From assembly GCF_035946055.1 (NCBI RefSeq), contig NZ_CP108364.1, forward strand, positions 6,510,001 through 6,574,000: 64,000 nucleotides of DNA, read 5' to 3'. Shown here in pieces: positions 42,310-51,393 of the stretch (position 1 is the stretch's first letter; each line of letters begins with the position of its first letter). This stretch comes from Streptomyces sp. NBC_01341. GTDB taxonomy: Bacteria; Actinomycetota; Actinomycetes; Streptomycetales; Streptomycetaceae. Position numbers and translations under genes: made by a program. The notes under the pieces were generated by a model. The model did no database searches, was not told the DNA's origin, and saw only the letters and a program-made list of their open reading frames with translations.

Positions 42310-43272
42310 ATGGCTGAAGTTCTCGTCTATGTCGACCACGTGGACGGTGCCGTCCGCAAGCCCACCCTGGAGCTGCTGACGCTCGCCCGCCGCATCGGCG
42401 AGCCGGTCGCCGTCGCGCTCGGCAACGGTGCGGCCGACACCGCCGCCGTGCTCGCCGAGCACGGTGCGGTCAAGGTGCTCACCGCCGACGCCCCGGAGTT
42501 CTCCGACTACCTCGTCGTACCGAAGGTGGACGCCCTCCAGGCCGCCTACGACGCGGTGTCCCCGGCCGCCGTGCTCCTTCCCTCCTCCGCGGAGGCCAAG
42601 GAGATCGCCGCGCGCCTCGCGCTGCGCATCGGCTCCGGCATCATCACCGACGCCGTCGACCTGGAGGCCGGTGACGAGGGCCCGGTCGCGACGCAGTCCG
42701 CGTTCGCCGCCTCGTACACCACCAAGTCCCGCGTCTCCAAGGGTGTTCCGGTCATCACGGTCAAGCCGAACTCGGCCGCCGTCGAGGCCGCCCCGGCCGC
42801 GGGCGCCGTCGAGGCCCTCGCGGTCTCCTTCTCCGCGACGGCCACCGGCACCAAGGTCCTCTCGCGCACGCCGCGCGAGTCGACCGGGCGCCCGGAGCTG
42901 ACCGAGGCCGCGATCGTCGTCTCCGGCGGCCGTGGCGTCAACGGCGCCGAGAACTTCGCGATCATCGAGGCGCTCGCCGACTCCCTCGGCGCGGCTGTCG
43001 GCGCCTCGCGCGCCGCGGTCGACGCCGGCTGGTACCCGCACACCAACCAGGTGGGCCAGACCGGCAAGTCGGTGTCCCCGCAGCTGTACATCGCCTCGGG
43101 CATCTCCGGCGCGATCCAGCACCGCGCCGGCATGCAGACCTCGAAGACCATCGTCGCGGTCAACAAGGACGCCGAGGCGCCCATCTTCGACCTCGTCGAC
43201 TACGGCGTCGTCGGCGACCTGTTCGCCGTCGTCCCGCAGCTCACCGACGAGGTCAAGTCCCGCAAGGGCTGA
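42310..43272 (+). CDS. etfA: Electron transfer flavoprotein subunit alpha
   Basis: A 320-residue ETF alpha subunit. The N-terminal domain is beta-subunit-like; the C-terminal FAD domain has VVSGGRGVNGAENFAIIEALADSLG and the ETFA signature YIASGISGAIQHRAGM, followed by TIVAVNKDAEAPIFDLVDYGVVGD. ATG 42310 follows AGGAG closely. Length and motifs are standard for an active subunit. Confidence 0.96.
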   Translation: MAEVLVYVDHVDGAVRKPTLELLTLARRIGEPVAVALGNGAADTAAVLAEHGAVKVLTADAPEFSDYLVVPKVDALQAAYDAVSPAAVLLPSSAEAKEIAARLALRIGSGIITDAVDLEAGDEGPVATQSAFAASYTTKSRVSKGVPVITVKPNSAAVEAAPAAGAVEALAVSFSATATGTKVLSRTPRESTGRPELTEAAIVVSGGRGVNGAENFAIIEALADSLGAAVGASRAAVDAGWYPHTNQVGQTGKSVSPQLYIASGISGAIQHRAGMQTSKTIVAVNKDAEAPIFDLVDYGVVGDLFAVVPQLTDEVKSRKG

Positions 43273-43294
43273 CCCGGCGACGTAGTCCCGTACG

Positions 43295-43341
43295 ACGGCC
43301 TGGGGCCGCGTGGTGTTCTCCACCGCGCGGCCCCAGGCCGT
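43295..43341 (+). terminator. Terminator of etfBA
   Basis: A 16-bp perfect stem (ACGGCCTGGGGCCGCG with its complement) encloses a second 4-bp stem around TTCTC, and ends in TTT. It begins 22 bases after the etfA stop. Confidence 0.9.
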
Positions 43342-43380
43342 TTCCGATCACCATTGACGCAGAACCGGGAGACTTATAAC

Positions 43381-43393
43381 TTCGCTATGCGGA
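43381..43393. promoter_or_regulatory. Imperfect inverted repeat before the DUF6986 gene
   Basis: TTCGC-TAT-GCGGA is an inverted repeat with one mismatch, about 47 bases upstream of the start codon and just after an AT-rich TTATAAC patch. It may be an operator; the regulator is unknown. Confidence 0.3.
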
Positions 43394-43439
43394 TGAAAGA
43401 TTCCGGGAAGCGGAAATAGTGACACTGGAGGGTACGGCC

Positions 43440-44738
43440 ATGGGTCAGCAGCAGAAGGTGGCGACGAGCCTCGCCGGCGCGGTCGGTGAGGAGATCAGCG
43501 CCTCCCTGACGGAGGTGGACGCCGAGCTCGCCCGCCGCTACCCGGGAGACCCGGGGACGCGCCAGCCGGTCCACACCGTCTACGTACCCGCCGACACCTT
43601 CGCCGCCACCACCATCCGCAGCTGGGGCGACCAGGCCCTCGCGGCGCTCGACGAGCACGCCGCCGACGCCGACGTGTTCGCCTCGGTACTCGGGATCCCG
43701 CAGGAGCTCGCAGCGCCCGTCCACGACCGCGTACGCGCCAAGCTGGAGCGCGAGCCCGTCGAAGACCTCCGCATCGACTTCGAGGACGGTTACGGGCCGC
43801 GTCCGGACGCCGAGGAGGACGAGGCCGCGGCGCGTGCGGCCCGGCTGGTCGCCGAGGCGTACGCCGACGGGACGGCCGCGCCGTACATGGGCATCCGCAT
43901 GAAGTGCATGGAAGCCGCCGTGCGGGACCGTGGTATCCGCACCACGGACATCTTCCTGACCGGCCTCATGCGGGCCGGAGGCCTTCCCGACGGGCTCGTC
44001 CTGACGCTGCCCAAGGTGACCTATCCCGAACAGGTCACCGCCTTCGTACGGCTCCTGGAGGCCTTCGAGCAGGCTCACGGTCTGCCGGCCGGGCGCCTCG
44101 GGTTCGAGATCCAGATCGAGACGAGCCAGTCGATCCTCGCCGCCGACGGCACCGCCGCCGTCGCCCGCATGATCGACGCCGCCCGCGGCCGGGCGACCGG
44201 CCTGCACTACGGCACCTTCGACTACAGCGCCTGCGTGGGCGTCAGCCCGGCCTACCAGGCGAGCGACCACCCCGCCGCCGACCACGCCAAGGCCGTCATG
44301 CAGGTCGCCGCGGCGGGTACCGGTGTGCGCGTCTGCGACGGCTCCACCAACGTGCTCCCGGTCGGACCCACCCAGCAGGTCCACGACGCCTGGCGCCTCC
44401 ACCACGGCCTCACGCGCCGCGCTCTGGCCCGCGCCTACTACCAGGGCTGGGACATGCACCCCGGCCACCTGCCCACGCGCTACGCGGCCGTCTACGCCTT
44501 CTACCGCGAGGGTCTGGGCCAGGCCGCCTCCCGGCTCGCCGCCTACGTGGCCAAGGCCGGCGGGGACGTCATGGACGAGCCTGCCACCGCGAAGGCGCTC
44601 AGCGGCTATCTGCTGCGGGGCGTCGACTGCGGTGCCCTGGACTCCGCGGAGGTCGAGGCAGCGACAGGTCTGACCCGGGAAGACCTCGACGCCTTCGCGT
44701 CGCCCCGCCGTGGCGCGCTGACCGTGACGGCGCCGTGA
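43440..44738 (+). CDS. DUF6986 family protein (HpcH/HpaI aldolase-like)
   Basis: A 432-residue protein related to the HpcH/HpaI aldolase-citrate lyase beta superfamily. The barrel strands show VEDLRIDFEDGYGPRP (acidic metal-ligand region), LVLTLPKVTYPEQV, LGFEIQIETSQSIL, whose Glu is the expected Mg ligand, and GLHYGTFDYSACVGV. In Streptomyces such genes are often found with purine or allantoin catabolism genes, but none are here. ATG 43440 has GGAGG 7 bases upstream; GTG 43419 is less likely. Confidence 0.82.
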   Translation: MGQQQKVATSLAGAVGEEISASLTEVDAELARRYPGDPGTRQPVHTVYVPADTFAATTIRSWGDQALAALDEHAADADVFASVLGIPQELAAPVHDRVRAKLEREPVEDLRIDFEDGYGPRPDAEEDEAAARAARLVAEAYADGTAAPYMGIRMKCMEAAVRDRGIRTTDIFLTGLMRAGGLPDGLVLTLPKVTYPEQVTAFVRLLEAFEQAHGLPAGRLGFEIQIETSQSILAADGTAAVARMIDAARGRATGLHYGTFDYSACVGVSPAYQASDHPAADHAKAVMQVAAAGTGVRVCDGSTNVLPVGPTQQVHDAWRLHHGLTRRALARAYYQGWDMHPGHLPTRYAAVYAFYREGLGQAASRLAAYVAKAGGDVMDEPATAKALSGYLLRGVDCGALDSAEVEAATGLTREDLDAFASPRRGALTVTAP

Positions 44739-44744
44739 GCGGCC

Positions 44745-45773
44745 TCAGGCCGGCGGCAGCTCCCCCGAACCGCGGGGGATGAGCCGGGTCGGGAGCTCGA
44801 CCCTGGCCGGCGGGTGGCCCGCGCCGTCCAGGCGCCGGAACAGGTGCTCCGCCGCGGTCCGGCCGACCGCGGCGGCGTCCTGCGAGATGACCGTGATGCC
44901 GAGCAGGTCGGCGAGCTCGATGTCGTCGAAGCCCACCAGTGCGATCCGGCGGTCGCACTCGGCGAGGACGCGCACTGCGGTGACGGTCACCCGGTTGTTG
45001 CCCGAGAAGAGCGCGGTCACCGGCTCGGGGCCGGACAGCATGGTCTCGACGGCCGTCCTCACCCGGTCGGGGTCGGTCGGACCGAGGGACACCCAGGAGT
45101 CCCGGACCTCTATCCCGGCTTCCGTCAGAGCGGTGTGGTAGCCACGCAGTCGCTCCGTCGCGGTGTGGATGCGCGGCTGGTCGCCGACGAAGCCGATCCT
45201 GCGGTGCCCGTGCGCGACGAGATGCGCGACGCCTTCGCGGGCGCCCCCGAAGCTGTCCGAGAGGACCATGTCCGCCTCGACCCGCCCCGCCGGGCGGTCG
45301 ACGAAGACGGTGGCGATGCCGGCCTTCATCTCGGGCTCGAGGTAGCGGTGGTCGTCGCCCGCCGGAATCACGATCAGTCCGTCGACCCGGCGGGCGCACA
45401 GCGCGAGGACGAGCTCCTGCTCACGGTCCGGGTCCTCGGCGCTGGAGCCGTTGATCAGCAAGGCCCCGTGGGCACGGGCCACCTCCTCCACGGCGCGGCT
45501 CAGCGGCCCGTAGAAGGGGTCGGCGAGATCCTCGAGGACGAGTCCGATGGAGGCCGTGCGTCCCTTGCGCAGCACACGCGCGCTGTCGTTCCTGCGGAAG
45601 CCGAGGGCGTCGATCGCCTCCTGCACGCGGCGTTCCGTGTCCGGGGTGACCCCGGGTTCGCTGTTCACCACCCGGGATACCGTCTTGAGGCCCACTCCGG
45701 CTCGGGCCGCCACGTCCTTCATGGTCGGCCTGTTGCCGTAGCGGGACTCGGAATGACGGGTGGTCTCGGCCAC
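44745..45773 (-). CDS. LacI family transcriptional regulator
   Basis: A 342-residue LacI-type repressor. The HTH is PTMKDVAARAGVGLKTVSRVVN, followed by the hinge and a sugar-sensing domain (TASIGLVLEDLADPFYGPLSRAVEE, GHRRIGFVGDQPRIHTATERLRGY, IALVGFDDIELADLLGI). GTG 45773 is preferred; the open frame upstream is non-conserved. It diverges from a ROK-family sugar kinase-like gene and probably represses both through the GACAACGTTGTC palindrome between them. The inducer is unknown. Confidence 0.88.
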   Translation of the reverse strand: MAETTRHSESRYGNRPTMKDVAARAGVGLKTVSRVVNSEPGVTPDTERRVQEAIDALGFRRNDSARVLRKGRTASIGLVLEDLADPFYGPLSRAVEEVARAHGALLINGSSAEDPDREQELVLALCARRVDGLIVIPAGDDHRYLEPEMKAGIATVFVDRPAGRVEADMVLSDSFGGAREGVAHLVAHGHRRIGFVGDQPRIHTATERLRGYHTALTEAGIEVRDSWVSLGPTDPDRVRTAVETMLSGPEPVTALFSGNNRVTVTAVRVLAECDRRIALVGFDDIELADLLGITVISQDAAAVGRTAAEHLFRRLDGAGHPPARVELPTRLIPRGSGELPPA

Positions 45774-45868
45774 GGTGCGCTGTCCTGTCGTCGGGAACGA
45801 GTGCTTCGGGGGCCTCTCGTGCGGTGCCGTGGAGTGTCCCGAAGCTGTGGCGTCGAGCATAGGCCCTG

Positions 45869-45880
45869 GACAACGTTGTC
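45869..45880. promoter_or_regulatory. LacI-type operator palindrome GACAACGTTGTC
   Basis: A perfect 12-base palindrome with the central CG typical of LacI operators, in the 184-bp space between the divergent LacI and ROK genes (96 bases from the first start and 78 from the second). It is flanked by TG on the left and AACA on the right. Confidence 0.7.
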
Positions 45881-45957
45881 AACAGAATGGAGACTGGGGA
45901 GGACCGTCGACCGAAGTCGCAGGTCCTGCCCCTCACCCCTCCGGAGAGTCCACACCG

Positions 45958-46923
45958 ATGCATACCGACCTCGTCGCCGCGCTCGACATCGGCGGCACCA
46001 AGATCGCCGGCGCGTTGGTGGACGGCAGTGGCTCCCTTCTCGTCCGGGCGCAGCGGCCGACGCCCGCGCGGGAGGGTGCCGAGTCGGTCATGGGCGCCGT
46101 GAGTGACATCCTGGCGGAACTGACCGCCTCCGCCCTGTGGCCCCGGGTGAGCGCGGTCGGGATCGGCAGCGCGGGCCCGGTCGACGCCACGGCGGGCACG
46201 GTCAGCCCGGTCAACGTCCCGGGCTGGCGCGGCTTCCCGCTCGTGGACCGTGTCTCCGCCGCTACCGGCGGGATGCCCGTCTCACTGGTCGGCGACGGGG
46301 TCGCGATGACTGCGGCCGAGCACTGGCTCGGGGCCGCCCGCGGCTTCGACAACGCGCTGTGCCTGGTCGTGTCCACCGGAGTCGGAGGCGGGCTCGTCCT
46401 CGGCGGAAAGCTGCACCCCGGCCCCTCGGGCAACGCCGGTCACATCGGTCACATCAGCGTCGACCTGGACGGTGACCTCTGCCCGTGCGGCGCGCGCGGC
46501 TGCGTCGAACGCATCGCCAGCGGGCCCAACATCGCCCGGCGTGCCCTGGAGAACGGCTGGCGCCCGGGGCCCGACGGCGACGACACGGCGGCCGCGGTGG
46601 CCGCCGCGGCGCGGGCCGGGGACCCGGTCGCCGTCGCTTCCTTCGGAAGGGCGGCCCAGGCCCTGGCAGCCGGGATCGCCGCCACCGCCACCCTGACCGA
46701 CATCGACATCGCGGTGATAGGCGGGGGAGTGGCCGGCGCGGGCGAGGTGCTCTTCGCGCCGCTGCGCGAGGCCCTGCGCGACTACGCCACGCTCTCCTTC
46801 GTCCAGGGCCTCACGGTGACCTCCGCGGTGATGGGCACGGACGCCGGCCTGGTGGGCGCGGCGGCCGCGGCCTCGGCCCTCCGGCCTGCCGCGGTCAACG
46901 GCGTACCCGCCGCCGCGAAGTAG
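45958..46923 (+). CDS. ROK family sugar kinase / glucokinase-like
   Basis: A 321-residue ROK protein without an HTH, so a kinase rather than a repressor. The ATP loop is AALDIGGTKIAGALVD; the catalytic Asp is in SLVGDGVAMTAAEH; the zinc/ROK signature is GHIGHISVDLDGDLCPCGARGCVERIASG with the CxCGxxGC cysteines. It phosphorylates glucose or another hexose. It lies divergent to a LacI regulator that probably controls it. ATG 45958. Confidence 0.9.
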   Translation: MHTDLVAALDIGGTKIAGALVDGSGSLLVRAQRPTPAREGAESVMGAVSDILAELTASALWPRVSAVGIGSAGPVDATAGTVSPVNVPGWRGFPLVDRVSAATGGMPVSLVGDGVAMTAAEHWLGAARGFDNALCLVVSTGVGGGLVLGGKLHPGPSGNAGHIGHISVDLDGDLCPCGARGCVERIASGPNIARRALENGWRPGPDGDDTAAAVAAAARAGDPVAVASFGRAAQALAAGIAATATLTDIDIAVIGGGVAGAGEVLFAPLREALRDYATLSFVQGLTVTSAVMGTDAGLVGAAAAASALRPAAVNGVPAAAK

Positions 46924-46961
46924 GCGCGGGCCTCCCGGGACCGGGGCCGCCCGGCGCCGGA

Positions 46962-47147
46962 TCAGCGTGGCCTGCGGCCCCGGTCCGCCGTCTGCTGGGG
47001 CACGACCACGAGGAACGCGTCCTGCTCCAGGTCCATCACGACCTCCGCGGCCACTCCCTCGCCGCGGCGGGCCGCGGCGAACTCCTCCGCCGGCCGGCTG
47101 CCCCGCGGCCCTCCCGCGGGAAACTGCTCAAGTACCGTGCGGCGCAC
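46962..47147 (-). CDS. Small hypothetical protein
   Basis: A 61-residue product starting at GTG 47147. The centre (RPAEEFAAARRGEGVAAEVVMDLEQDAFLVVV) looks like one helix and two strands and resembles small conserved Streptomyces proteins whose cores read PAEEFxxAxRxEGVxAEVVMDL. That resemblance is from memory. The ribosome site is weak. The protein sits opposite the two flanking plus-strand genes. Confidence 0.45.
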   Translation of the reverse strand: MRRTVLEQFPAGGPRGSRPAEEFAAARRGEGVAAEVVMDLEQDAFLVVVPQQTADRGRRPR

Positions 47148-47346
47148 CGCGCACCCCCGTCGTCGTTCCTGTGGCTACCCGCTCCAACGACGCCCGCCGC
47201 CCCCCGTTACGGGCCGTCCCGCCCGTACGTGCTCGTACAGTGGGACGCTCCCGGCTGCCGCCCCGGTGCAACCGCACCGCCCCGACGGGGTTTCCGCAAC
47301 GGGGTGTTGCGGGCAAGCCACAGGGGGCTACGGAAGAGGGGGACCC

Positions 47347-48387
47347 GTGATCGTCTGGATCAACGGTGCGTACAGCGCGGGCAAGACCAGCGCCGCTTGC
47401 GAACTGATCGATCTGATCCCGAACAGCACCCTGTACGACCCCGAGCTGATCGGCGGCGGACTGCGGCGGATGCTGCCCCAGAAGAAACTCGCGGAAGTGA
47501 CCGACTTCCAGGACCTGCCGATCTGGCGTCGGCTGGTGGTCGACACGGCCGCCGCACTGCTCGCCGAGCTGTCCGGGGTGCTGGTGGTTCCGATGACCCT
47601 GCTGAGGCAGGACTACCGGGACGAGATATTCGGCGGACTCGCCTCCCGGCGCATACCCGTTCGGCATGTGCTGCTGGCAGCAGAGGAAACGATCCTGCGG
47701 CAACGGATCGCCGAGCGGGAGGAGTTCGCCGACGACCCCGGGCACAGCGAGCGGATCAGGGAGCGGGCGTACGACCACGTCGAGCCCTACCGGGCAGCGC
47801 TGAGTTGGATCGAAGCCGACGCGCACACCATCGACACCAGCTCCCTGACCCCGCACGCGACGGCCGAACGCATCGCCGAGGCCCTGAGCAGCGGTGCGGC
47901 CAGAGAGTGCGGCATCGTGCAGACTCCCGCGCCGCGGGCGGAGACCGTCGCGTCGGGGGTCCTGCTCTTCGACGAACAGGACCGTGTCCTGCTCGTCGAC
48001 CCCACCTACAAGCCCGGCTGGGAATTCCCCGGCGGTGTGGTGGAGGCCGGTGAGGCCCCCGCGCAGGCCGGGGTGCGCGAGGTCGCCGAGGAACTCGGAC
48101 TGAGCCTGGGAAGGCTGCCTGAGCTCCTGGTCGTCGACTGGGAGGCGCCCAGACCGCCGGCGTACGGAGGACTGCGCTTCCTCTTCGACGGAGGCCGGCT
48201 GAGCGCGGAGGAGGCCGCACAACTGCTCCTGCCGGGTTCGGAGCTGCGCGACTGGCGGTTCGTCACGGAGGAGGAGGCGGCAGGTCTGCTGCCTCCCACC
48301 CGCTTCGAGCGGCTGCGCTGGGCACTGCGCGCCCGGGAACGGTCCGCCGTGCTGAACCTGGAGGCGGGCGTGCCGGTGGGCGGATAG
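47347..48387 (+). CDS. Fusion of a P-loop nucleotide kinase-like domain and a NUDIX hydrolase
   Basis: A 346-residue two-domain protein. Residues 1-180 are an AAA/kinase-like P-loop domain with Walker A GAYSAGKTS (7-15) and an adenylate-kinase-like lid region (REEFADDPGHSERIRERA). Residues about 190-346 are a NUDIX hydrolase whose full Nudix box spans 220-242 (Gly-220, Glu-226, Arg-234, Glu-235, Glu-238, Glu-239). Each half is intact, so the fusion may phosphorylate and hydrolyse related nucleotide-type substrates. GTG 47347 sits just before the first strand. Confidence 0.87.
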   Translation: MIVWINGAYSAGKTSAACELIDLIPNSTLYDPELIGGGLRRMLPQKKLAEVTDFQDLPIWRRLVVDTAAALLAELSGVLVVPMTLLRQDYRDEIFGGLASRRIPVRHVLLAAEETILRQRIAEREEFADDPGHSERIRERAYDHVEPYRAALSWIEADAHTIDTSSLTPHATAERIAEALSSGAARECGIVQTPAPRAETVASGVLLFDEQDRVLLVDPTYKPGWEFPGGVVEAGEAPAQAGVREVAEELGLSLGRLPELLVVDWEAPRPPAYGGLRFLFDGGRLSAEEAAQLLLPGSELRDWRFVTEEEAAGLLPPTRFERLRWALRARERSAVLNLEAGVPVGG

Positions 48388-48428
48388 GCCCGCCGGGCTG
48401 CCGGTGCCCGGCCGGCGAACCACCGGGG

Positions 48429-48448
48429 CCGGAGCCGCCCGGCTCCGG
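48429..48448 (+). terminator. Hairpin after the AAA-NUDIX gene
   Basis: CCGGAGCC and GGCTCCGG form an 8-bp perfect stem around GCCC, 41 bases after the stop. Confidence 0.5.
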
Positions 48449-48527
48449 GATTGCCGCCCTGTCCACGCACCTGTGCGGGGCAGCGCGCGGGACACATGAC
48501 GCACGCCGGTCCCGCGGGTACGCGGAC

Positions 48528-48556
48528 GCGCCGCCGGACCCGGGGTCCGGCGGCGC
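48528..48556 (-). terminator. Terminator of the M20 dipeptidase gene
   Basis: A perfect 13-bp stem (GCGCCGCCGGACC with GGTCCGGCGGCGC) and a 3-base loop, 12 bases beyond the minus-strand stop at 48569. It can also stop readthrough from the plus strand. Confidence 0.75.
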
Positions 48557-48568
48557 GCCGGTACGTCG

Positions 48569-49933
48569 TCAGACCGCCTTGGAGTCGGCGTACTTCCGCA
48601 GGAACAGCGCCTCGGCGACGGAGAGCCGTTCGAGCTCCTCGGGGGACACGCTCTCGTTCACCGCGTGGATCTGGGCCTCGGGCTCGCTCAGACCGATCAG
48701 GAGGATCTCCGCCCGCGGGTACAGCGCGGCCAGGGTGTTGCACAGCGGGATGGACCCGCCCATGCCGGAGACCTGCATCTCCTCACCCGGGTAGGCGAGC
48801 CGCATGGCTTCGGCCATCGACGTGTACGCGGGGCTGCCGGTGTCCGCGCGGAACGGCTGCCCGTGGCCCACCTGTTCGACGGCGACCCGGGCACCCCAGG
48901 GAGCGTGCGACTCGAGGTGGGCGGTCAGCAGCTTGGTGGCCTCGACGGCGTCCTGGCCGGGCGGAACCCGCAGGCTGATCTGGGCCCGGGCGGTCGCCTG
49001 GAGGGAAGGGGTGGCTCCGACGACCGGCGGGCAGTCGATGCCGACGACGGTGACCGCGGGCCTCGCCCAGATCCGGTCGGCGACCGTGCCCGTGCCGATC
49101 AGTTCCACGCCGTCGATGATCTTTGCGTCCTTGCGGAACTCGTCCTCCGGGTACTGCAGTCCGTCCCACCGGGCGTCGGCCGTGAGACCGTCCACCGTCG
49201 TCGTGCCGTCCTCGGCCCGCAGGGACGCCAGCAACTGGATCATCGCGGCCAGGGCGTCCGGGGCCGCGCCACCGAACTGACCGGAGTGCAGATTGCCCGC
49301 GAGGGTGTCCAACTGCACCCGGAGCATGGTCATACCGCGCAGGGTGGCGGTGACCGTGGGCAGGCCGACCCGGAAGTTGCCGGTGTCGCCGATGACGATC
49401 GTGTCGGCGGCCAGGAGCTCCGGGTGGGCCTCGGCGTACCGTTCGAGCCCGCCCGTGCCCTGCTCCTCCGAGCCTTCGGCGATCACCTTGACGGAGACCG
49501 GGACGCCGCCGTTCGCCTGCAGGGCGCGCAGCGCGAGCAGGTGCATGATGAGTCCGCCCTTGCAGTCCGCGGCGCCGCGGCCGAACCAGCGGCCGTCGCG
49601 CTCGGTCAGCTCGAACGGCGGGGAGAGCCACGCCGCCTCGTCGAGCGGCGGCTGCACGTCGTAGTGGGCGTAGAGCAGCACCGTGGGCGCCCCGGCCGGC
49701 CCGGGCAGATAGCCGTACACCGACTGGGTTCCGTCGGGGGTGTCGAGCAGCGCGACGTCCTGGAAGCCGTCTCCCCGGAGGGTGTCGGCGACCCAGCCGG
49801 CCGCTGCCTCGCACTCGCTCCTGGGGAACTGTGCCGGGTCCGCCACCGACCGGAAGGCCACCAGCTCGGTCAGCTCCGCCTTGGCACGGGGCATCAGCGA
49901 GGCAACGGTCTCGGAAATCGGACGGGCGGTCAT
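48569..49933 (-). CDS. M20 family dipeptidase
   Basis: A 454-residue zinc dipeptidase (carnosinase-like). Conserved metal-site segments are YAHYDVQPP (first His and Asp), GRGAADCKGGLIMHLLAL (bridging Asp), VKVIAEGSEEQGTGGLE (catalytic and bridging Glu), VIGDTGNFRVG, and HAVNESVS near the C-terminus. The lid dimerisation domain lies between residues 200 and 330. ATG 49933 is preferred over an in-frame upstream start. It probably hydrolyses dipeptides in the cytoplasm. Confidence 0.92.
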   Translation of the reverse strand: MTARPISETVASLMPRAKAELTELVAFRSVADPAQFPRSECEAAAGWVADTLRGDGFQDVALLDTPDGTQSVYGYLPGPAGAPTVLLYAHYDVQPPLDEAAWLSPPFELTERDGRWFGRGAADCKGGLIMHLLALRALQANGGVPVSVKVIAEGSEEQGTGGLERYAEAHPELLAADTIVIGDTGNFRVGLPTVTATLRGMTMLRVQLDTLAGNLHSGQFGGAAPDALAAMIQLLASLRAEDGTTTVDGLTADARWDGLQYPEDEFRKDAKIIDGVELIGTGTVADRIWARPAVTVVGIDCPPVVGATPSLQATARAQISLRVPPGQDAVEATKLLTAHLESHAPWGARVAVEQVGHGQPFRADTGSPAYTSMAEAMRLAYPGEEMQVSGMGGSIPLCNTLAALYPRAEILLIGLSEPEAQIHAVNESVSPEELERLSVAEALFLRKYADSKAV

Positions 49934-50127
49934 GGGCACGCTCCTGGTGGGTGCGACGTTAGGACTGTGGCGCGGTGTCGCCACGACGGTGTGCGACGCC
50001 GTGGGTGCGACGTTGCGTGTACGACGAATTCATGGCTGATCCTCCCACAGAGGAGCTCGGCCGCGACGCGCCGTAGGATGCCGTGAGCAGTTGGGGTCAC
50101 TGGTCGGATCGGGAGCAGAAGCACATC

Positions 50128-51393
50128 GTGAGCAGCGAGAACGCAGACGCCGGACGTGAGCCGGAAGAGTCGTCGTCGGTACCGCAGGAGTCTTCGGTAT
50201 GGGACGTCGTCGTGGTCGGCGCGGGCCCGGCCGGAGCTTCCGCGGCGTACGCGGCAGCCGTCGCAGGGCGACGGGTGCTGTTGCTGGAGAAGGCGGAGAT
50301 CCCCAGGTACAAGACGTGCGGCGGCGGGATCATCGGGTTTTCGCGGGATTCCCTGCCTCCGGGGTTCGAACTCCCCCTGAAGGACCGGATCCACGCGGTC
50401 ACCTTCTCGCTCAACGGGAAGCTGTCCCGTACCCGCAGGTCCCGGCGCATGCTCTTCGGGCTCATCAACCGGCCGGAGTTCGACGCCGGTCTGGTGGAGG
50501 AGGCCCAGAAGGCGGGCGCCGAACTGCGCACCGGTGCGACGGTGACGCGGGTGGAGCAGCACGGGCCCGCCGTGCCCGACCGGCGCACCGTCGCGGTGGT
50601 GCTCGCCGGCGGTGAGACGGTGCTCGCCCGTGCCGTCGTCGGCGCCGACGGCAGTGCGGGCCGCATAGGAGCCCACGTCGGAGTGAAGCTCGACCAGGTC
50701 GACCTCGGCCTCGAGGCGGAGATCCCGGTGCCCGAGACGGTCGCCGAGGACTGGGCCGGCCGGGTGCTCATCGACTGGGGCCCGATGCCCGGGAGTTACG
50801 GCTGGGTCTTCCCCAAGGGCGACACGCTGACCGTCGGCGTGATCTCGGCGCGCGGCGACGGCGCGGGGACGAAGCGCTATCTGGAGGACTTCGTCGGCCG
50901 GCTGGGCCTGGCCGGTTTCGAGCCGACGGTCTCCTCCGGCCATCTGACCCGGTGCCGGAGCGACGACTCTCCGCTGTCACGCGGGCGGGTGGTGGTCTGC
51001 GGTGACGCCGCCGGGCTGCTGGAACCCTGGACCAGGGAGGGCATCTCCTTCGCACTGCGGTCCGGGCGGCTCGCCGGTGAGTGGGCGGTACGGATCGCGG
51101 AGGCGCACGACGCGGTCGACGCCCGGCGGCAGGCGCTCAACTACGCGTTCGCGATCAAGGCCGGCCTCGGTGTGGAGATGAGCGTCGGACGCCGTATGCT
51201 CCGGCTGTTCGAGCGACGTCCGGGTCTCCTGCACGCTGCGCTCACGGGCTTCCGCCCCGCCTGGAACGCCTTCGCCGGGATCACCCGCGGGACGACCTCG
51301 CTGGCGGAGCTGGTCCGTTCGCATCCGCTGGCACAGCGCGCTCTGCACGCCATGGACCGACGGGGAGCGGACGGGGTCAGCTCTCGACCTTGA
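50128..51393 (+). CDS. Geranylgeranyl reductase family FAD-dependent oxidoreductase
   Basis: A flavoprotein of about 421 residues. The FAD loop is DVVVVGAGPAGASAAYAAA near residues 25-43; RYKTCGGGIIGFS is the CxGG-type motif typical of the geranylgeranyl reductase family; VVVCGDAAGLLEPWTREGISFAL is the GD motif contacting FAD. Such enzymes saturate isoprenoid chains, for example menaquinone side chains. GTG 50128 or GTG 50083 may be the start. No other terpenoid genes are near. It overlaps the convergent nitroreductase-like gene by 17 bases. Confidence 0.88.
   Translation: MSSENADAGREPEESSSVPQESSVWDVVVVGAGPAGASAAYAAAVAGRRVLLLEKAEIPRYKTCGGGIIGFSRDSLPPGFELPLKDRIHAVTFSLNGKLSRTRRSRRMLFGLINRPEFDAGLVEEAQKAGAELRTGATVTRVEQHGPAVPDRRTVAVVLAGGETVLARAVVGADGSAGRIGAHVGVKLDQVDLGLEAEIPVPETVAEDWAGRVLIDWGPMPGSYGWVFPKGDTLTVGVISARGDGAGTKRYLEDFVGRLGLAGFEPTVSSGHLTRCRSDDSPLSRGRVVVCGDAAGLLEPWTREGISFALRSGRLAGEWAVRIAEAHDAVDARRQALNYAFAIKAGLGVEMSVGRRMLRLFERRPGLLHAALTGFRPAWNAFAGITRGTTSLAELVRSHPLAQRALHAMDRRGADGVSSRP

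Noticed and set aside
50128..51393. Geranylgeranyl-reductase-like gene considered as part of a terpenoid cluster
   Set aside because: No prenyltransferase, terpene synthase or quinone-synthesis gene occurs within reach in this window.
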